A stretch of DNA of 64,000 nt from Acinetobacter lwoffii (GCF_019343495.1 NZ_CP072549.1:124001-188000); one strand, 5' to 3'. Shown: positions 46,242-55,713, counted from the stretch's first letter. Numbers and translations are program-made. The notes: generated by a model from the letters alone, not told the origin.

Positions 46242-46967
46242 ATGGCTGCATTACTTGGTGTCAATATTGACCATGTCGCAACATTAAGACAAGCACGTGG
46301 TACGACGTACCCAGACCCAGTCAATGCTGCATTGATCTGCGAACAGGCAGGGGCAGAAGGCATTACCTTGCACTTGCGTGAAGACCGTCGTCACATTCAG
46401 GATGACGATGTACGTCGTATGGGTCCTGCGTTAAAAACCCGTATGAATCTTGAGTTGGCAGTGACTGATGAAATGATCGCCTTTGCCAAGGAAATCAAGC
46501 CTCAGCATGTTTGCTTTGTGCCTGAAAAACGTCAGGAAGTGACCACTGAGGGTGGTTTGGATGTCGTGGGTAATTTTGATGCTGTAAAAGCAGCAACTCA
46601 AGAGCTGGCAGCTATTGGTTGTGATGTATCTTTATTTATTGATGCTGATTTTGCACAAATTGATGCAGCAGTTGCTTGTGGTGCACCGACGATTGAGATT
46701 CACACAGGCGCCTATGCCGATGCAGAAACTCCAGAAGCGCAACAAGCGGAACTTGAACGCATTGTGAAAGGTGTAGAGTATGCAGCTGCCAAAGGTCTGG
46801 TGGTCAATGCAGGCCATGGTTTAAATCTGGATAACGTGATGCCAATCGCCGCGATTCCACAGATTCATGAGCTCAATATTGGTCATTCTTTAATTGCGGA
46901 TGCGGTATTTGTCGGTCTGGCACAAGCTGTTCAGCAAATGAAAGCCGTGATTAAGTCAGCGCGTTAA
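46242..46967 (+). CDS. pdxJ: Pyridoxine 5'-phosphate synthase
   Basis: The 241-aa TIM-barrel enzyme condenses 3-amino-2-oxopropyl phosphate with deoxyxylulose phosphate. Motifs: [50 protein letters not shown] and [11 protein letters not shown]. It makes vitamin B6. It lies 13 bp after recO. Confidence 0.96.
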   Translation: MAALLGVNIDHVATLRQARGTTYPDPVNAALICEQAGAEGITLHLREDRRHIQDDDVRRMGPALKTRMNLELAVTDEMIAFAKEIKPQHVCFVPEKRQEVTTEGGLDVVGNFDAVKAATQELAAIGCDVSLFIDADFAQIDAAVACGAPTIEIHTGAYADAETPEAQQAELERIVKGVEYAAAKGLVVNAGHGLNLDNVMPIAAIPQIHELNIGHSLIADAVFVGLAQAVQQMKAVIKSAR

Positions 46968-46980
46968 GATTAGAGTAATT

Positions 46981-47634
46981 ATGTCGAATATTAATTATGA
47001 TGAACTGATGCAGCCGGTGATTGCGTTCCTCGGTTGTGAAACACCACAAGCATGGCTGGATATGGCAGTCGAAAATCTTGAAATCTTAATGCAAGATCAT
47101 GCCAACTGTGAAAAAAAAGCAGCCAGCACGGCCATGAACCTGATGTTCCGCTATAGTTATTTTGTTGATCTACAGGTAAAGCTTGCACAGCTGGTGCGTG
47201 AAGAAATGCTGCATTATGAGCAAGTACTTGAATTGATGAACAAGCGCGGTCAGGCTTGGCAGAACTTGAGTGCAGGGCGTTATGCCGGTGGTTTGCGTAA
47301 GGAAATCCGGACTTTTGAACCTGAAGCCTTGATTGATGTCTTGGTGATTGGTGCCTTTGTAGAAGCGCGTTCCTGTGAGCGTTTTTACGCGCTTGCTTCG
47401 CGTGTTGATGATGAATTGGCACGTTACTACCGCTACCTGCTCAAGTCCGAATCTCGCCATTTTGAAGACTATCTGGCTTTGGCGATGGATGTGGCTACCA
47501 CAGCGAAACTGAAAAATCCGAAAGAGGATATTCAGGAGCGAATCCTGCATATTCGTGAAGTTGAAAAACAGCTAATTCTCACGCCTGATGAAACTTTCCG
47601 TTTTCATAGCGGTGTTCCGGCTCAAGCGGCTTAA
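46981..47634 (+). CDS. miaE: tRNA 2-methylthio-N6-isopentenyladenosine hydroxylase (MiaE)
   Basis: This 217-aa nonheme diiron enzyme hydroxylates the isopentenyl group at position 37 of tRNAs reading U-starting codons. Iron ligands are seen in the pattern E..EEMLHYEQV, VEARSCERF and SESRHFEDY of a ferritin-like four-helix bundle. It lies 13 bp after pdxJ and is the last gene before a terminator. MiaE occurs only in some bacteria, and its presence with queuosine genes shows extensive tRNA modification. Confidence 0.9.
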   Translation: MSNINYDELMQPVIAFLGCETPQAWLDMAVENLEILMQDHANCEKKAASTAMNLMFRYSYFVDLQVKLAQLVREEMLHYEQVLELMNKRGQAWQNLSAGRYAGGLRKEIRTFEPEALIDVLVIGAFVEARSCERFYALASRVDDELARYYRYLLKSESRHFEDYLALAMDVATTAKLKNPKEDIQERILHIREVEKQLILTPDETFRFHSGVPAQAA

Positions 47635-47649
47635 TCTCGGTGACAGCTT

Positions 47650-47679
47650 AAAAATCCTCCATCTATGGGGGATTTTTTA
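47650..47679 (+). terminator. Terminator after miaE
   Basis: AAAATCCTCC and GGGGGATTTT pair around a loop ATCTAT (47651-47676), followed by T run. It ends the lepA-miaE block. Confidence 0.8.
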
Positions 47680-47792
47680 TATCTCGAAATTTTAAAAGAG
47701 GGGTATTTATATATCGAGTTTTATGAGGGATTGAAAATAATTATTCATTTTAAATAGTTGAAAATAACAAGCCGTCAAATTTTAAGATAATA

Positions 47793-47822
47793 AAAAAGCC
47801 CACTTCATGATGAGTGGGCTTT
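47793..47822 (-). terminator. tRNA-Asn terminator
   Basis: AAGCCCACT (47797-47805) and AGTGGGCTT (47814-47822) pair perfectly; on the minus strand a U6 tract follows. It starts 9 bp after the tRNA end. Confidence 0.82.
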
Positions 47823-47830
47823 CTTGAATT

Positions 47831-47906
47831 TGGCTCTCCAACCTGGGCTCGAACCAGGGACCTGCGGATTAACAGTCCGTCGCTCTACCGACTGAGCTAT
47901 TGGAGA
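47831..47906 (-). tRNA. tRNA-Asn (anticodon GTT)
   Basis: The minus-strand sequence folds as a tRNA of 76 nt including an encoded CCA. The acceptor stem is TCTCCAA/TTGGAGA with discriminator G. The D-loop has AGCTCAGTCGGTAGAGC, the anticodon loop has CTGTTAATC with GTT at positions 34-36 (47873-47871), and the T-arm contains TGGTTCGAGCCCA. It is isolated, with its own promoter and terminator. The GTT anticodon is a substrate of queuosine modification (Q34), for which this window has queC, queE and queF. Confidence 0.96.
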
Positions 47907-47917
47907 ATCTGAAAGCG

Positions 47918-47945
47918 ATTATAGAGAGATTTTGACAGGGGTCAA
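47918..47945 (-). promoter_or_regulatory. tRNA-Asn promoter
   Basis: On the minus strand TTGACC (47945-47940), 16 bp, TATAAT (47923-47918). It is a near-consensus promoter 12 bp before the mature 5' end. Confidence 0.8.
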
Positions 47946-48024
47946 GCAAAAATTATCATATTTATTATAAATACAGCTTGTCTGTTTTTAATTTAGGCAA
48001 TTGCATAAATTTCACGAAAAATAC

Positions 48025-48087
48025 TTGTCAGAATAAATTTCACTTGCTAGATTAAAACCATAAAGTCGTTTGACCAAATGGTCAAAC
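48025..48087 (+). promoter_or_regulatory. Promoter with a perfect palindromic operator candidate
   Basis: TTGTCA (48025-48030), 17 bp, TAGATT (48048-48053) fits a sigma70 promoter. Just downstream, GTTTGACC-AAAT-GGTCAAAC (48068-48087) is a perfect 8-bp-arm palindrome covering the likely start of transcription. Its position would let a dimeric repressor block initiation of the gene at 48143. No regulator gene is adjacent, so the protein is unknown. Confidence 0.6.
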
Positions 48088-48142
48088 AGTGTGGATTTAA
48101 ACCTACTTGCCAGCACAAAAATGGCTAAACCGGAGACAGCGA

Positions 48143-48598
48143 ATGAATACGCTCAGCATCCCTCAAATTTTCTCTCAACTGGCTTATTATCAAGAAAACT
48201 ATCTGCAAATTATTGCTGATCCTGCACAGTATTATATCCCGGTTAAAGACGCTCATATCACGCTATGGCCCTTGGCGCAAAAATCACTTTATTTAGGTGA
48301 TTTGCTGCAATTATGGTTTGCAGAAAAATGGTTGGTAGAAACTGAACGTCAATTTAACTTTGAAGTTTTCCTGAATGCAGACTATCTGAAAGAGCAAGGC
48401 AAAGACCTTTATATCTATGCCATTTCTGGCAATCTTTTGACAGGTACTAATCAGTCTAAAGCGTGGCAAGCCTCAACAACACAAACACAAGATGTGGAAT
48501 TAGCCAATGTTTCCAAGCATTATTTTGAGTTTCAAGGCTTAACTCGACCACGCTTGTCATTTGTTAAAGCAGGGCAGGCGAAAAGTAATATTATTTAA
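48143..48598 (+). CDS. Hypothetical protein behind a palindromic promoter
   Basis: This 151-aa cytoplasmic-looking protein begins MNTLSIPQIFSQLAYYQENY and contains AHITLWPLAQKSLYLGDLLQ and HYFEFQGLTRPRLSFV. It has no signal peptide or membrane helix, and I do not recognise a domain. I chose the ATG at 48143 because GGAGAC lies 8 bp upstream; the longer frame from 48107 has no such site. The perfect palindrome in its promoter suggests control by a repressor. It is flanked by tRNA-Asn and a convergent thioesterase gene. Confidence 0.75.
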   Translation: MNTLSIPQIFSQLAYYQENYLQIIADPAQYYIPVKDAHITLWPLAQKSLYLGDLLQLWFAEKWLVETERQFNFEVFLNADYLKEQGKDLYIYAISGNLLTGTNQSKAWQASTTQTQDVELANVSKHYFEFQGLTRPRLSFVKAGQAKSNII

Positions 48599-48634
48599 AT
48601 GAAGTGTCTGATGAATTGTACAGGCTACCAATAT

Positions 48635-49072
48635 TCATTCAGTCCGAATAATCATACAGGTCGCAGTGGCATGAGCATACAGGCGACCTTCTTCATCCAG
48701 AATCTGACCTTCAGAAATACCTAAATTTCTACTGAGATTAATTGATTTTCCTACGGCTTTCAGTGGCTGATTCTGAGGTATGGGGCGGCACATCTTTACA
48801 TTCAGATCAATGGTGCCATAACCGACACCTGCTTCAAGTAAAGTATGAATCGCGCAGCCTGTCACGGTATCCAAAACGGTTGCAGCAAAACCACCATGGA
48901 CGCCGCCAAGCGGATTTAAATGTCGATGATCAGCTTTTACCTTAAATTCTACATGTCCGCTTTTAATCACTGCTGGTTGCATCGACATGGTTTCGCTAAT
49001 ACTTGGGGCCGGGATTTTTTCATCACGCATCGCTTCCAGTAATGCTAAACCGCTCATTTCTTTTGGGTTCAT
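48635..49072 (-). CDS. PaaI-family thioesterase
   Basis: This 145-aa hotdog protein has HRHLNPLGGVHGGFAATVLDTVTG, with the H-G-G and D of PaaI-type catalytic sites and the N-P-L-G-G-V-H-G-G signature. Next comes GYGTIDLNVKMCRPIPQNQP and a final ATCMIIRTE. It hydrolyses acyl- or phenylacetyl-CoA-type thioesters. No CoA-pathway genes are adjacent. Confidence 0.88.
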   Translation of the reverse strand: MNPKEMSGLALLEAMRDEKIPAPSISETMSMQPAVIKSGHVEFKVKADHRHLNPLGGVHGGFAATVLDTVTGCAIHTLLEAGVGYGTIDLNVKMCRPIPQNQPLKAVGKSINLSRNLGISEGQILDEEGRLYAHATATCMIIRTE

Positions 49073-49336
49073 TGTAATTTTCCTGTCATTATTCTTGAGT
49101 TGTTGAGATTTAATTCAAAATTGTGACATCGATAATAGCAATCTGGTATAGGAATGGCGGATTATTTTGTAAGAAGTACATTGCCTGCACCTGAGTAAAG
49201 TCATTTTTATAAAAAATAAGAAATAGAATGAGTTATGGCAGGATACTGGTATACATTTCTAATGAAATATCTCAGATCTAAATAATCTGCTAAAAAACGA
49301 ATCTTATAAAAGAATTAAAAATCGAGTGATAGGGTA

Positions 49337-50682
49337 ATGAAAAAGTTTCTGCATCTTTGGGTGCCTATTTTTCTCAGTAATGCCATTATTATGCTAAGTA
49401 GTTTGTTCGACATGATTTTTCTATCACATTTTTCACCTCAGCATGTGGCTGCATTGGCAGTCTGTTTGTCTGTTTATTCTTTGTGCTTTGTGACGGGTAT
49501 TGGGGTGTTACAGGGCATGATGCAAGAGTTGGCAGAAGCCAATGGACGTCAGGATTATGCGGACATCCAACGTATTGTGAAGCAAAGTATTTTGATTATA
49601 CTGGTGATTTCTGCTGTTGCGATGTACTTGTTTAATCATGTGACTCCTTTGCTTGATTTTTTAAAGGCAGATGCGGCCTTACAGACATTGATTGTGCCAT
49701 GTCTGTGGCTATTGGCTTGGACGATTCCAGCACATTTATTGTTGCGTATTTTATATATTTTAACCCAAGCCTGTGGGCAGGCTAAGCGCGTGTTCTACGC
49801 CAATATGATCTATTTACTACTCAAAGTGGCTTTGGCTTATGTCTTGATTTATGGCATTGAGGGTTATGTTGCAAGCTATGGGGTTGAAGGTGCATTCATA
49901 GCACATTTGATTGTGCAGTGGGTACTGTTGTTTGTTTACTATTTTTTCTTCCTTGAGCATAAGTTAAAGATCCAGTGGTCTGGTGTTTTCTTTCACTGGC
50001 AGACTTTGTGGAAAATTTTAAAAATTGGATTGCCCAATGCGGTGGTGACTTTTGTGGATGTATTTGCCATCAGCGCGATTGCTTTGCTGATCTTGCCTTT
50101 GGGTGACATTGTTGTGAATGCACATCAGGTGATGCTTGGTTTATTGGGCTTGATGTTTATGTTGCCGATGTCGATGGCATCCGCCTTCGGTATTTTGGTG
50201 TCGACTAAAATCGGTGCGGAGCAGATTGATGCTGCATGGCAACTCAGTAAGCGGGCACTGATGGCTGTGATGTTAATAGCTATCGTTGTTGTGTTGACTA
50301 TTTGGGGCTTAGATAGTTGGATTGTAGGGTTATTTAGCAATGATGCGCAGGTGCTTGCATTAGCCTTGGCATCGATCTTGTTAATGTGTTGGATGCATAT
50401 CTTTGATGAGCTACTGGTGATTAGTTTGGCAATGCTACGTTGCTGGCGAGAATTGTCAGACCGATGTTTATTTTTATCAGTACGGTGCTGGTCGTGGGCT
50501 TAGGTGGTGGTTGGTATGTGGCGTATCATCCAATGACACTGTTCAATTGGCAAAGCAATGCATTAGGGATTCATGGGTTTTGGTGGATGTTGAGTATTGC
50601 GTACACGATTGCAGCAAGTCTATGTTTTGTTTGTTTGCTCATTAAATACTTGAGCTATAAGCGAATACGACTCACTGTTTAA
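49337..50682 (+). pseudogene. MATE-family efflux transporter with a frameshift
   Basis: The first frame (49337-50503) encodes about 370 residues of a MATE multidrug exporter: MKKFLHLWVPIFLSNAIIML, then VNAHQVMLGLLGLMFMLPMS. It loses the family pattern after AMLRCWRELSD. The second frame (50440-50682) continues with membrane helices: VRPMFIFISTVLVVGLGGGW, then FWWMLSIAYTIAASLCFVCL. Together they give about 447 residues, a normal MATE length. Joining them requires about one missing base (frame offset +2) between 50430 and 50465, with no obvious homopolymer. It is either a real lesion or a sequencing error. Confidence 0.8.
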
Positions 50683-50700
50683 TACATGTTGAAGAACATA

Positions 50701-50730
50701 AAAAAACCCGCGAAACTCGCGGGTTTTTTT
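50701..50730. terminator. Bidirectional terminator between MATE and aspC
   Basis: CCCGCGA and TCGCGGG pair around AAC with A6 and T7 runs on both sides. The flanking genes converge. Confidence 0.9.
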
Positions 50731-50745
50731 ATCTAGCAAGTTAGA

Positions 50746-51981
50746 TTATTTTGCAGCTTTTTCAGCTTCGATTGAAGCAATCGCAGCGTCAACGCCTTCG
50801 ATTGAATCAGCCGCTTTCTTGATGCGTGCAAGTGCATCCACCAGTACTTCGTCAGCAGTAGCGTAAGAGATGCGCATGAAACCGCCAAGACCGAATGCAT
50901 CGCCAGGAACCACTGCAACGCCAGTCTCTTCCAGTAACCATGCAGAGAATTCTGTGCAAGATTTAAGACCTTTGGCACGAATCAACGGTTTGATGTTGGC
51001 ATATGCATAGAATGCGCCATCAGCAGGCAAGCAAGAAATACCGTGAATGTCATTCAAGCCTTTCACAACTAGGTCATGGCGACGTTTGAATGCTTCAATC
51101 ATTGGCTCAAGTACATCTTGAGGACCATTCAAGGCAGCTTCAGCAGCAACTTGCGAAATTGAAGTTGGGTTTGAAGTCGATTGAGACTGGATCTTCTTCA
51201 TTGCACCAATAAGTTTAGCAGGGCCCGCTGCGTAGCCGATACGCCAGCCAGTCATTGCATAGGCTTTAGATACACCGTTTAATACGATAGTACGGTCATA
51301 AAGGTCTGGTGCAACTGTTGCGATGTTGTAGAACTCGTCATCCCAACGGATTGGTTCGTACATATCATCAGATGCGATAAATACTTCTGGGTATTTACGC
51401 AGTACGTCAGCCAGCGCTTCAAGCTCAGCTTTAGTGTAGATCATACCTGTAGGGTTAGACGGGCTGTTCAATACTACTAGACGTGTTTTGTCAGTGATTG
51501 CAGCTTCTAATTGTTCAGGGGTGATTTTGAAACGTTGTTCTTCACCACATTTCACAATAACAGGAACACCTTCAGCGATGATCACCATGTCCGGGTAGCT
51601 TACCCAGAAAGGTGCAGGAATAATCACTTCATCACCTTTGTTTAACAAAGCAAGTGCCAAGTTAAAGAATGATTGCTTACCACCACAAGAAACCAGAATC
51701 TGGTTTGCTGCATAGTCTAGGTTATTGTCGCGTTTGAATTTAGCAATAATGGCTTTTTTAAGACCTGGCGTACCGTCAACAGCGGTGTATTTGGTGAAAC
51801 CGTTGTTAATCGCTGCAATTGCTGCATCTTTGATGTGTTGAGGGGTATCAAAATCTGGTTCACCTGCGCCCAAACCAATCACGTTGTGACCTGCAGCTTT
51901 TAATTCAGCAGCTTTGTTGGTCACAGCAAGCGTAGGGGACGGTTTGATGGCATTCACACGATCAGAGAGACGTACGTCCAC
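50746..51981 (-). CDS. Aspartate aminotransferase (class I, subgroup I-gamma type)
   Basis: This 411-aa PLP enzyme has LGAGEPDFDTPQHI, SPSNPTGMIYTKAE, and SKAYAMTGWRIGYAAGPAKL, in which the lysine before A-Y-A-M-T-G-W-R forms the Schiff base. The final arginine is in FMRISYATADEVL. It interconverts aspartate and oxaloacetate with glutamate and 2-oxoglutarate. A tail of about 20 residues (EGVDAAIASIEAEKAAK) extends beyond most homologues. The gene could be named aspC or aatA; I leave the symbol empty. Confidence 0.92.
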   Translation of the reverse strand: MDVRLSDRVNAIKPSPTLAVTNKAAELKAAGHNVIGLGAGEPDFDTPQHIKDAAIAAINNGFTKYTAVDGTPGLKKAIIAKFKRDNNLDYAANQILVSCGGKQSFFNLALALLNKGDEVIIPAPFWVSYPDMVIIAEGVPVIVKCGEEQRFKITPEQLEAAITDKTRLVVLNSPSNPTGMIYTKAELEALADVLRKYPEVFIASDDMYEPIRWDDEFYNIATVAPDLYDRTIVLNGVSKAYAMTGWRIGYAAGPAKLIGAMKKIQSQSTSNPTSISQVAAEAALNGPQDVLEPMIEAFKRRHDLVVKGLNDIHGISCLPADGAFYAYANIKPLIRAKGLKSCTEFSAWLLEETGVAVVPGDAFGLGGFMRISYATADEVLVDALARIKKAADSIEGVDAAIASIEAEKAAK

Positions 51982-52189
51982 GGCAGTATTCCTTCTTATA
52001 GGGATTAAAAAATAAAAAGCACATTATCTTAGCCTAAAATGGTGCAGATAGGGCAAAAGAATTTGGAAAACTTTAAGGAAAAAATGGTGTATTGGCCGAA
52101 CTTTATCTTGAATTTCGATATGCTCGGAGCAGGAGAGAAGAGACTTGTTACATCTCGGTCATGCATATGAATGCATGAAATATAAAATA

Positions 52190-52217
52190 AAAATGGCCAC
52201 TTTAAAGTGACCATTTT
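52190..52217 (-). terminator. map terminator
   Basis: AAAATGGCCACTTT and AAAGTGACCATTTT form a hairpin with one mismatch, 18 bp after the map stop, with a U-rich tail on the minus strand. Confidence 0.75.
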
Positions 52218-52235
52218 GTGTTGTTGATATTGTGG

Positions 52236-53063
52236 TTACGCACTAAAGCGTGACAAATCTTCGTCCGGGCGTGCGGTTAAAATTTCCGCGCCGGTTTTAG
52301 TCACTAGAATTGTATGTTCATATTGTGCTGACAATGAGTGATCTTTGGTGACCACTGTCCATTTATCACCGAGTAATTTGGTTTTCCAGTCACCGCCATT
52401 GACCATTGGTTCAATGGTAAAGGTCATACCTTCTTCAAGCACCATGCCAGTATCTGGTTGACCATAATGCAGCACTTGCGGTTCGTCATGGAAAGTTGTA
52501 CCAATACCGTGACCACAATATTCACGTACCACGCCAAAACGCTCGGATTCAACATACTGCTGAATGGCATGACCAATATCGCCAATGGTTGAACCTGGTT
52601 TTACAGTTTCAATACCCCGGTACATGGCTTCTTGCGCTACCTTACATAGACGGTTGGCAAGGATCGTGGTTTCACCACCCACGATGTACATCATGTTGGT
52701 GTCACCATGATAGCCATCTTTAATCACGGTCACATCAATGTTCAGGATGTCGCCTTTTTTCAATTTTTTACTGTCTGATGGAATGCCGTGACACACCACA
52801 TGGTTCACAGAAGTACAAATGGTATGTTGGAAGGCAGGTCGACCCGGTGCAGCGCCATAGCCTAAGCATGCAGGAATCGCCTGTTGTTGATTGACAATAT
52901 AGTCATGACAAATCGTATCAAGTTCCAGAGTGGTGACACCCGGAACAATATGCGGTTTGATCATATCCAAAACTTCTGCCGCCAGTCGCCCTGCCACACG
53001 CATTTTTTCAATTTCGTCAGGGGTTTTGATGAGTCGACGTGGAGCTTGGTAAGTGTTGTTCAT
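52236..53063 (-). CDS. map: Type I methionine aminopeptidase
   Basis: The 275-aa dinuclear metal peptidase removes initiator Met. Metal ligands are in LNIDVTVIKDGYHGDTN (two Asp), GHGIGTTFHDEPQV (His), FTIEPM (Glu) and QYEHTIL (Glu). Start ATG at 53063 reads MNNTYQAPRRLIKTPDEIEK. It is divergent from rpsB, the arrangement conserved in most gammaproteobacteria. Confidence 0.96.
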   Translation of the reverse strand: MNNTYQAPRRLIKTPDEIEKMRVAGRLAAEVLDMIKPHIVPGVTTLELDTICHDYIVNQQQAIPACLGYGAAPGRPAFQHTICTSVNHVVCHGIPSDSKKLKKGDILNIDVTVIKDGYHGDTNMMYIVGGETTILANRLCKVAQEAMYRGIETVKPGSTIGDIGHAIQQYVESERFGVVREYCGHGIGTTFHDEPQVLHYGQPDTGMVLEEGMTFTIEPMVNGGDWKTKLLGDKWTVVTKDHSLSAQYEHTILVTKTGAEILTARPDEDLSRFSA

Positions 53064-53078
53064 GATCTCTAAAAACTT

Positions 53079-53108
53079 TTGGAAATTTGTGTGTGACTAT
53101 GGTATAAA
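53079..53108 (+). promoter_or_regulatory. rpsB promoter
   Basis: TTGGAA (53079-53084), 18 bp, TATAAA (53103-53108). Transcription would start near 53115, giving a leader of about 155 nt. Confidence 0.55.
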
Positions 53109-53114
53109 TAGCCG

Positions 53115-53269
53115 CCCATTTTATCAAATGCTTTTTCGTGAATAAATTTCACGGGCTTTGTGCGATGAGGCAAAAAATCCGCACATATATCGACACATTA
53201 CTCTGGGTGCCCTTTAGGGTGGAGAATGCGGGTATATGGAGGCCTAACCCAAACTTTAAGGTAAAGAAA
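53115..53269 (+). promoter_or_regulatory. Candidate S2-binding rpsB leader
   Basis: The leader carries paired G- and C-rich blocks, GGGTGCCC-TTTA-GGGTGGAG and GCGGGTATATGGAGGCCTAA with CCC. In gammaproteobacteria the rpsB 5' leader is a conserved RNA structure through which S2 represses rpsB-tsf. The presence of structured GC-rich blocks in otherwise AT-rich DNA fits this; the fold was not calculated. Confidence 0.5.
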
Positions 53270-54016
53270 ATGGCAGATTACAACGTAAGCATGCGCGACC
53301 TTCTTCAAGCTGGCGCGCACTTTGGTCACCAAACTCGTTTCTGGAATCCAAAGATGCGTGATTACATCTTTGGTGCGCGTAACAAAATTCACATCATCAA
53401 CCTTGAGCACACTGTTCCTGCGTTAAATGATGCTTTGAACTTTGCTAACAACTTGGCTAGCAAAAAGAACAAAGTTTTGTTCGTTGGTACTAAACGTGCA
53501 GCTTCTGCGATCATCCGTGAACAAGCTCAACGCGCTGGTCAACCATATGTAGATCACCGCTGGTTAGGTGGTATGTTGACGAACTGGAAAACACTTCGCC
53601 AATCTATCAACCGTTTAAAAGACCTTCAAACTCAATCTCAAGACGGTACTTTCGCTAAGCTGACTAAACGTGAAGCTCTAGAGCGTACTCGTGAGATGGA
53701 AAAACTTGAGCGTGGCTTAGGCGGCGTTAAAAACATGGGTGGTTTACCTGACGCATTATTCGTAATCGACGTTGATCACGAAGCGATTGCAATCAAAGAA
53801 GCGAAGAACCTTGGTATTCCTGTAATCGGTATCGTTGATACAAACTCTAACCCAGACAACGTAGACTACGTTATCCCGGGTAACGATGATGCGATCCGTG
53901 CAGTAACACTTTATGCTTCTGCTATGGCTGATGCGATTCTTGCTGGTAAAGAATATGCTCAATCACAAGCAAATGCACAAGCTAAAGCAGAAGAAGCTCC
54001 AGCTTCTGAGGCTTAA
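53270..54016 (+). CDS. rpsB: 30S ribosomal protein S2
   Basis: The 248-aa protein begins [20 protein letters not shown] and QTRFWNPKM, followed by [17 protein letters not shown], the standard S2 signatures, and has an alanine-rich tail. I chose the ATG at 53270 because AAGG is upstream and it matches S2; the frame from 53138 translates the leader. It pairs with tsf downstream, with an attenuator-like hairpin between. Confidence 0.98.
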   Translation: MADYNVSMRDLLQAGAHFGHQTRFWNPKMRDYIFGARNKIHIINLEHTVPALNDALNFANNLASKKNKVLFVGTKRAASAIIREQAQRAGQPYVDHRWLGGMLTNWKTLRQSINRLKDLQTQSQDGTFAKLTKREALERTREMEKLERGLGGVKNMGGLPDALFVIDVDHEAIAIKEAKNLGIPVIGIVDTNSNPDNVDYVIPGNDDAIRAVTLYASAMADAILAGKEYAQSQANAQAKAEEAPASEA

Positions 54017-54084
54017 TGCGTTTGACGCTAGCTTGTCATTTTTGCGACATGTGATGGTGGCAAAGTAAGCGTTATGTATGCAGG

Positions 54085-54110
54085 CGGCCCATGAGAACTC
54101 CTCTGGGCCG
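54085..54110 (+). terminator. Intercistronic hairpin between rpsB and tsf
   Basis: CGGCCCA and TGGGCCG (54085-54091 and 54104-54110) with additional pairing in the loop are followed by TTTCTGTTCT. It may act as a partial terminator that lowers tsf relative to rpsB, as known in E. coli. Confidence 0.65.
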
Positions 54111-54158
54111 TTTCTGTTCTAAAAAGAATTCATTTTCTACCGAATTTAGGAGATAAAC

Positions 54159-55034
54159 ATGACTGCAGTTACAGCAAGCATGGTTAAAGAATTGCGCGAT
54201 CGTACTGGTCTTGCAATGATGGAATGTAAAAAAGCATTAACAGAAGCGGGCGGCGACATCGAATTAGCGATCGACAACCTACGTAAATCTGGTCAAGCTA
54301 AAGCTGCTAAAAAAGCAGGTAACATTGCTGCTGACGGCGCAATCACAATTGCTCAAGACGGCAACAAAGCACTTCTTCTAGAAGTTAACTGTCAAACTGA
54401 CTTCGTTGCAAAAGACGAAAACTTTGCTGGTTTCTCTGCGAAAGTTGCTGCTGCTGCACTTGCTGCAAACGTAACTGATCCTGCTCAAATCGCTGAATTG
54501 AAACTAGAAGATGGTGCAACTGTTGAAGAAGCGCGTATCGCTCTTGTTCAAAAGATCGGTGAAAACATCCAAGTACGTCGTGCGAAAATTGTTGAAGGCG
54601 AAAACCTTGCAGTTTACAAACACGGTCTTAAAATCGGTGTTGTTGTTTCTTACACTGGTGATGAAGCTACAGGTAAAGGCTTGGCAATGCACGTTGCTGC
54701 GTTCAACCCAGTTGCTGTAAATGCTGAAGGCGTTTCTGCTGAGCTTATCGCGAAAGAGAAAGAAATTGCTGAAGCGAAAGCACTTGAATCTGGCAAGCCA
54801 GCAAATATCGTTGAGAAGATGGTTGTAGGTTCTGTTGAGAAATACTTGAATGAAGTTGTGCTTGAGCGTCAAATGTACGTAATCGACAACGATAAGAAAG
54901 TTGCAGACGTTCTTAAAGCAACTGGTACTACAGTTGCAAACTTCGTTCGTTTCGAAGTTGGTGAAGGCATTGAGAAAAAAGCAGAAATGAGCTTCGCTGA
55001 AGAAGTTGCTGCTGCTCAAGCTGCTGCAAAATAA
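54159..55034 (+). CDS. tsf: Translation elongation factor Ts
   Basis: The 291-aa protein starts [20 protein letters not shown] and has [13 protein letters not shown] and [15 protein letters not shown], then [17 protein letters not shown], all EF-Ts signatures. It exchanges nucleotide on EF-Tu. AGGAG lies 10 bp upstream. The codon usage is that of a highly expressed gene. Confidence 0.97.
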   Translation: MTAVTASMVKELRDRTGLAMMECKKALTEAGGDIELAIDNLRKSGQAKAAKKAGNIAADGAITIAQDGNKALLLEVNCQTDFVAKDENFAGFSAKVAAAALAANVTDPAQIAELKLEDGATVEEARIALVQKIGENIQVRRAKIVEGENLAVYKHGLKIGVVVSYTGDEATGKGLAMHVAAFNPVAVNAEGVSAELIAKEKEIAEAKALESGKPANIVEKMVVGSVEKYLNEVVLERQMYVIDNDKKVADVLKATGTTVANFVRFEVGEGIEKKAEMSFAEEVAAAQAAAK

Positions 55035-55049
55035 TTCCTTAGGAATTAG

Positions 55050-55084
55050 AAAAAGCCCTATCTGATTGATGGGGCTTTTTTATG
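55050..55084 (+). terminator. tsf terminator
   Basis: AAAAGCCCTATC and GATGGGGCTTTT pair around TGATT, with a T run. pyrH and frr, which follow tsf in many gammaproteobacteria, are not found here. Confidence 0.82.
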
Positions 55085-55146
55085 TTGATTTATTCTTCAT
55101 CAGCAATTCAAGAATAGGATTTGGGTTTGGTGATAGAGCTCAGATC

Positions 55147-55680
55147 ATGTATTCATCATTTAATAAAAAAGTTATAAAAATGCCAAATAAAACCAATCTG
55201 AGCATCGGTGCAGTCATTGCATTGTTGATTGCTGCTTATCTGGGCCTGGATCTACAGCAGTCCCAACTACTTGTTCCATCCGCATCTGATACCATAACTG
55301 AAACGCTTCATTCAGAGCCTAACTTAGTACCGTCTCAAAAGACTGATGATCTGGACCGAATTGCACGGGCGTTTCAACATCGCCAGAGTGATCTACAGGT
55401 CCGTTCAAGCGGGCAGGTGGTTGCTTTTTTACCAGATGATCATGAAGGATCGCGTCATCAAAAGTTCATCCTCGAGTTACTAAATGGCCAAACTGTACTG
55501 GTTGCACATAATATCGATCTAGCGCCGCGTATTCAGAATATTCAAAAACAGGATCAGGTCGAGTTTTATGGAGAATATGAATACAGTGACAAGGGCGGGG
55601 TGATTCACTGGACGCATCATGACCCTGCGCGAAAACATGTCGATGGCTGGTTAAAACATCAAGGAAGAACCTATCAATAA
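55147..55680 (+). CDS. DUF3465 family protein
   Basis: The 177-aa product (from the ATG at 55147) has an N-terminal hydrophobic anchor (NLSIGAVIALLIAAYLGLDL). The DUF3465 domain follows: AFQHRQSDLQVRSSGQVVAF, then VAHNIDLAPRIQNI and GGVIHWTHHDPARKHVDGWL. The family is small, found in gammaproteobacteria, and without known function; conserved histidines suggest metal binding, which is inference. A later ATG at 55180 is also possible; neither has a clear ribosome-binding site. Confidence 0.8.
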   Translation: MYSSFNKKVIKMPNKTNLSIGAVIALLIAAYLGLDLQQSQLLVPSASDTITETLHSEPNLVPSQKTDDLDRIARAFQHRQSDLQVRSSGQVVAFLPDDHEGSRHQKFILELLNGQTVLVAHNIDLAPRIQNIQKQDQVEFYGEYEYSDKGGVIHWTHHDPARKHVDGWLKHQGRTYQ

Positions 55681-55713
55681 GGTTCTTCCAATTGGATAAA
55701 TCGAATATAGCGT

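Noticed and set aside
52159..52178. TCATGCAT-ATGA-ATGCATGA palindrome near the map terminator
   Set aside because: Short and AT-rich, with no T run or adjacent promoter. It may well be chance and is not listed as a feature.
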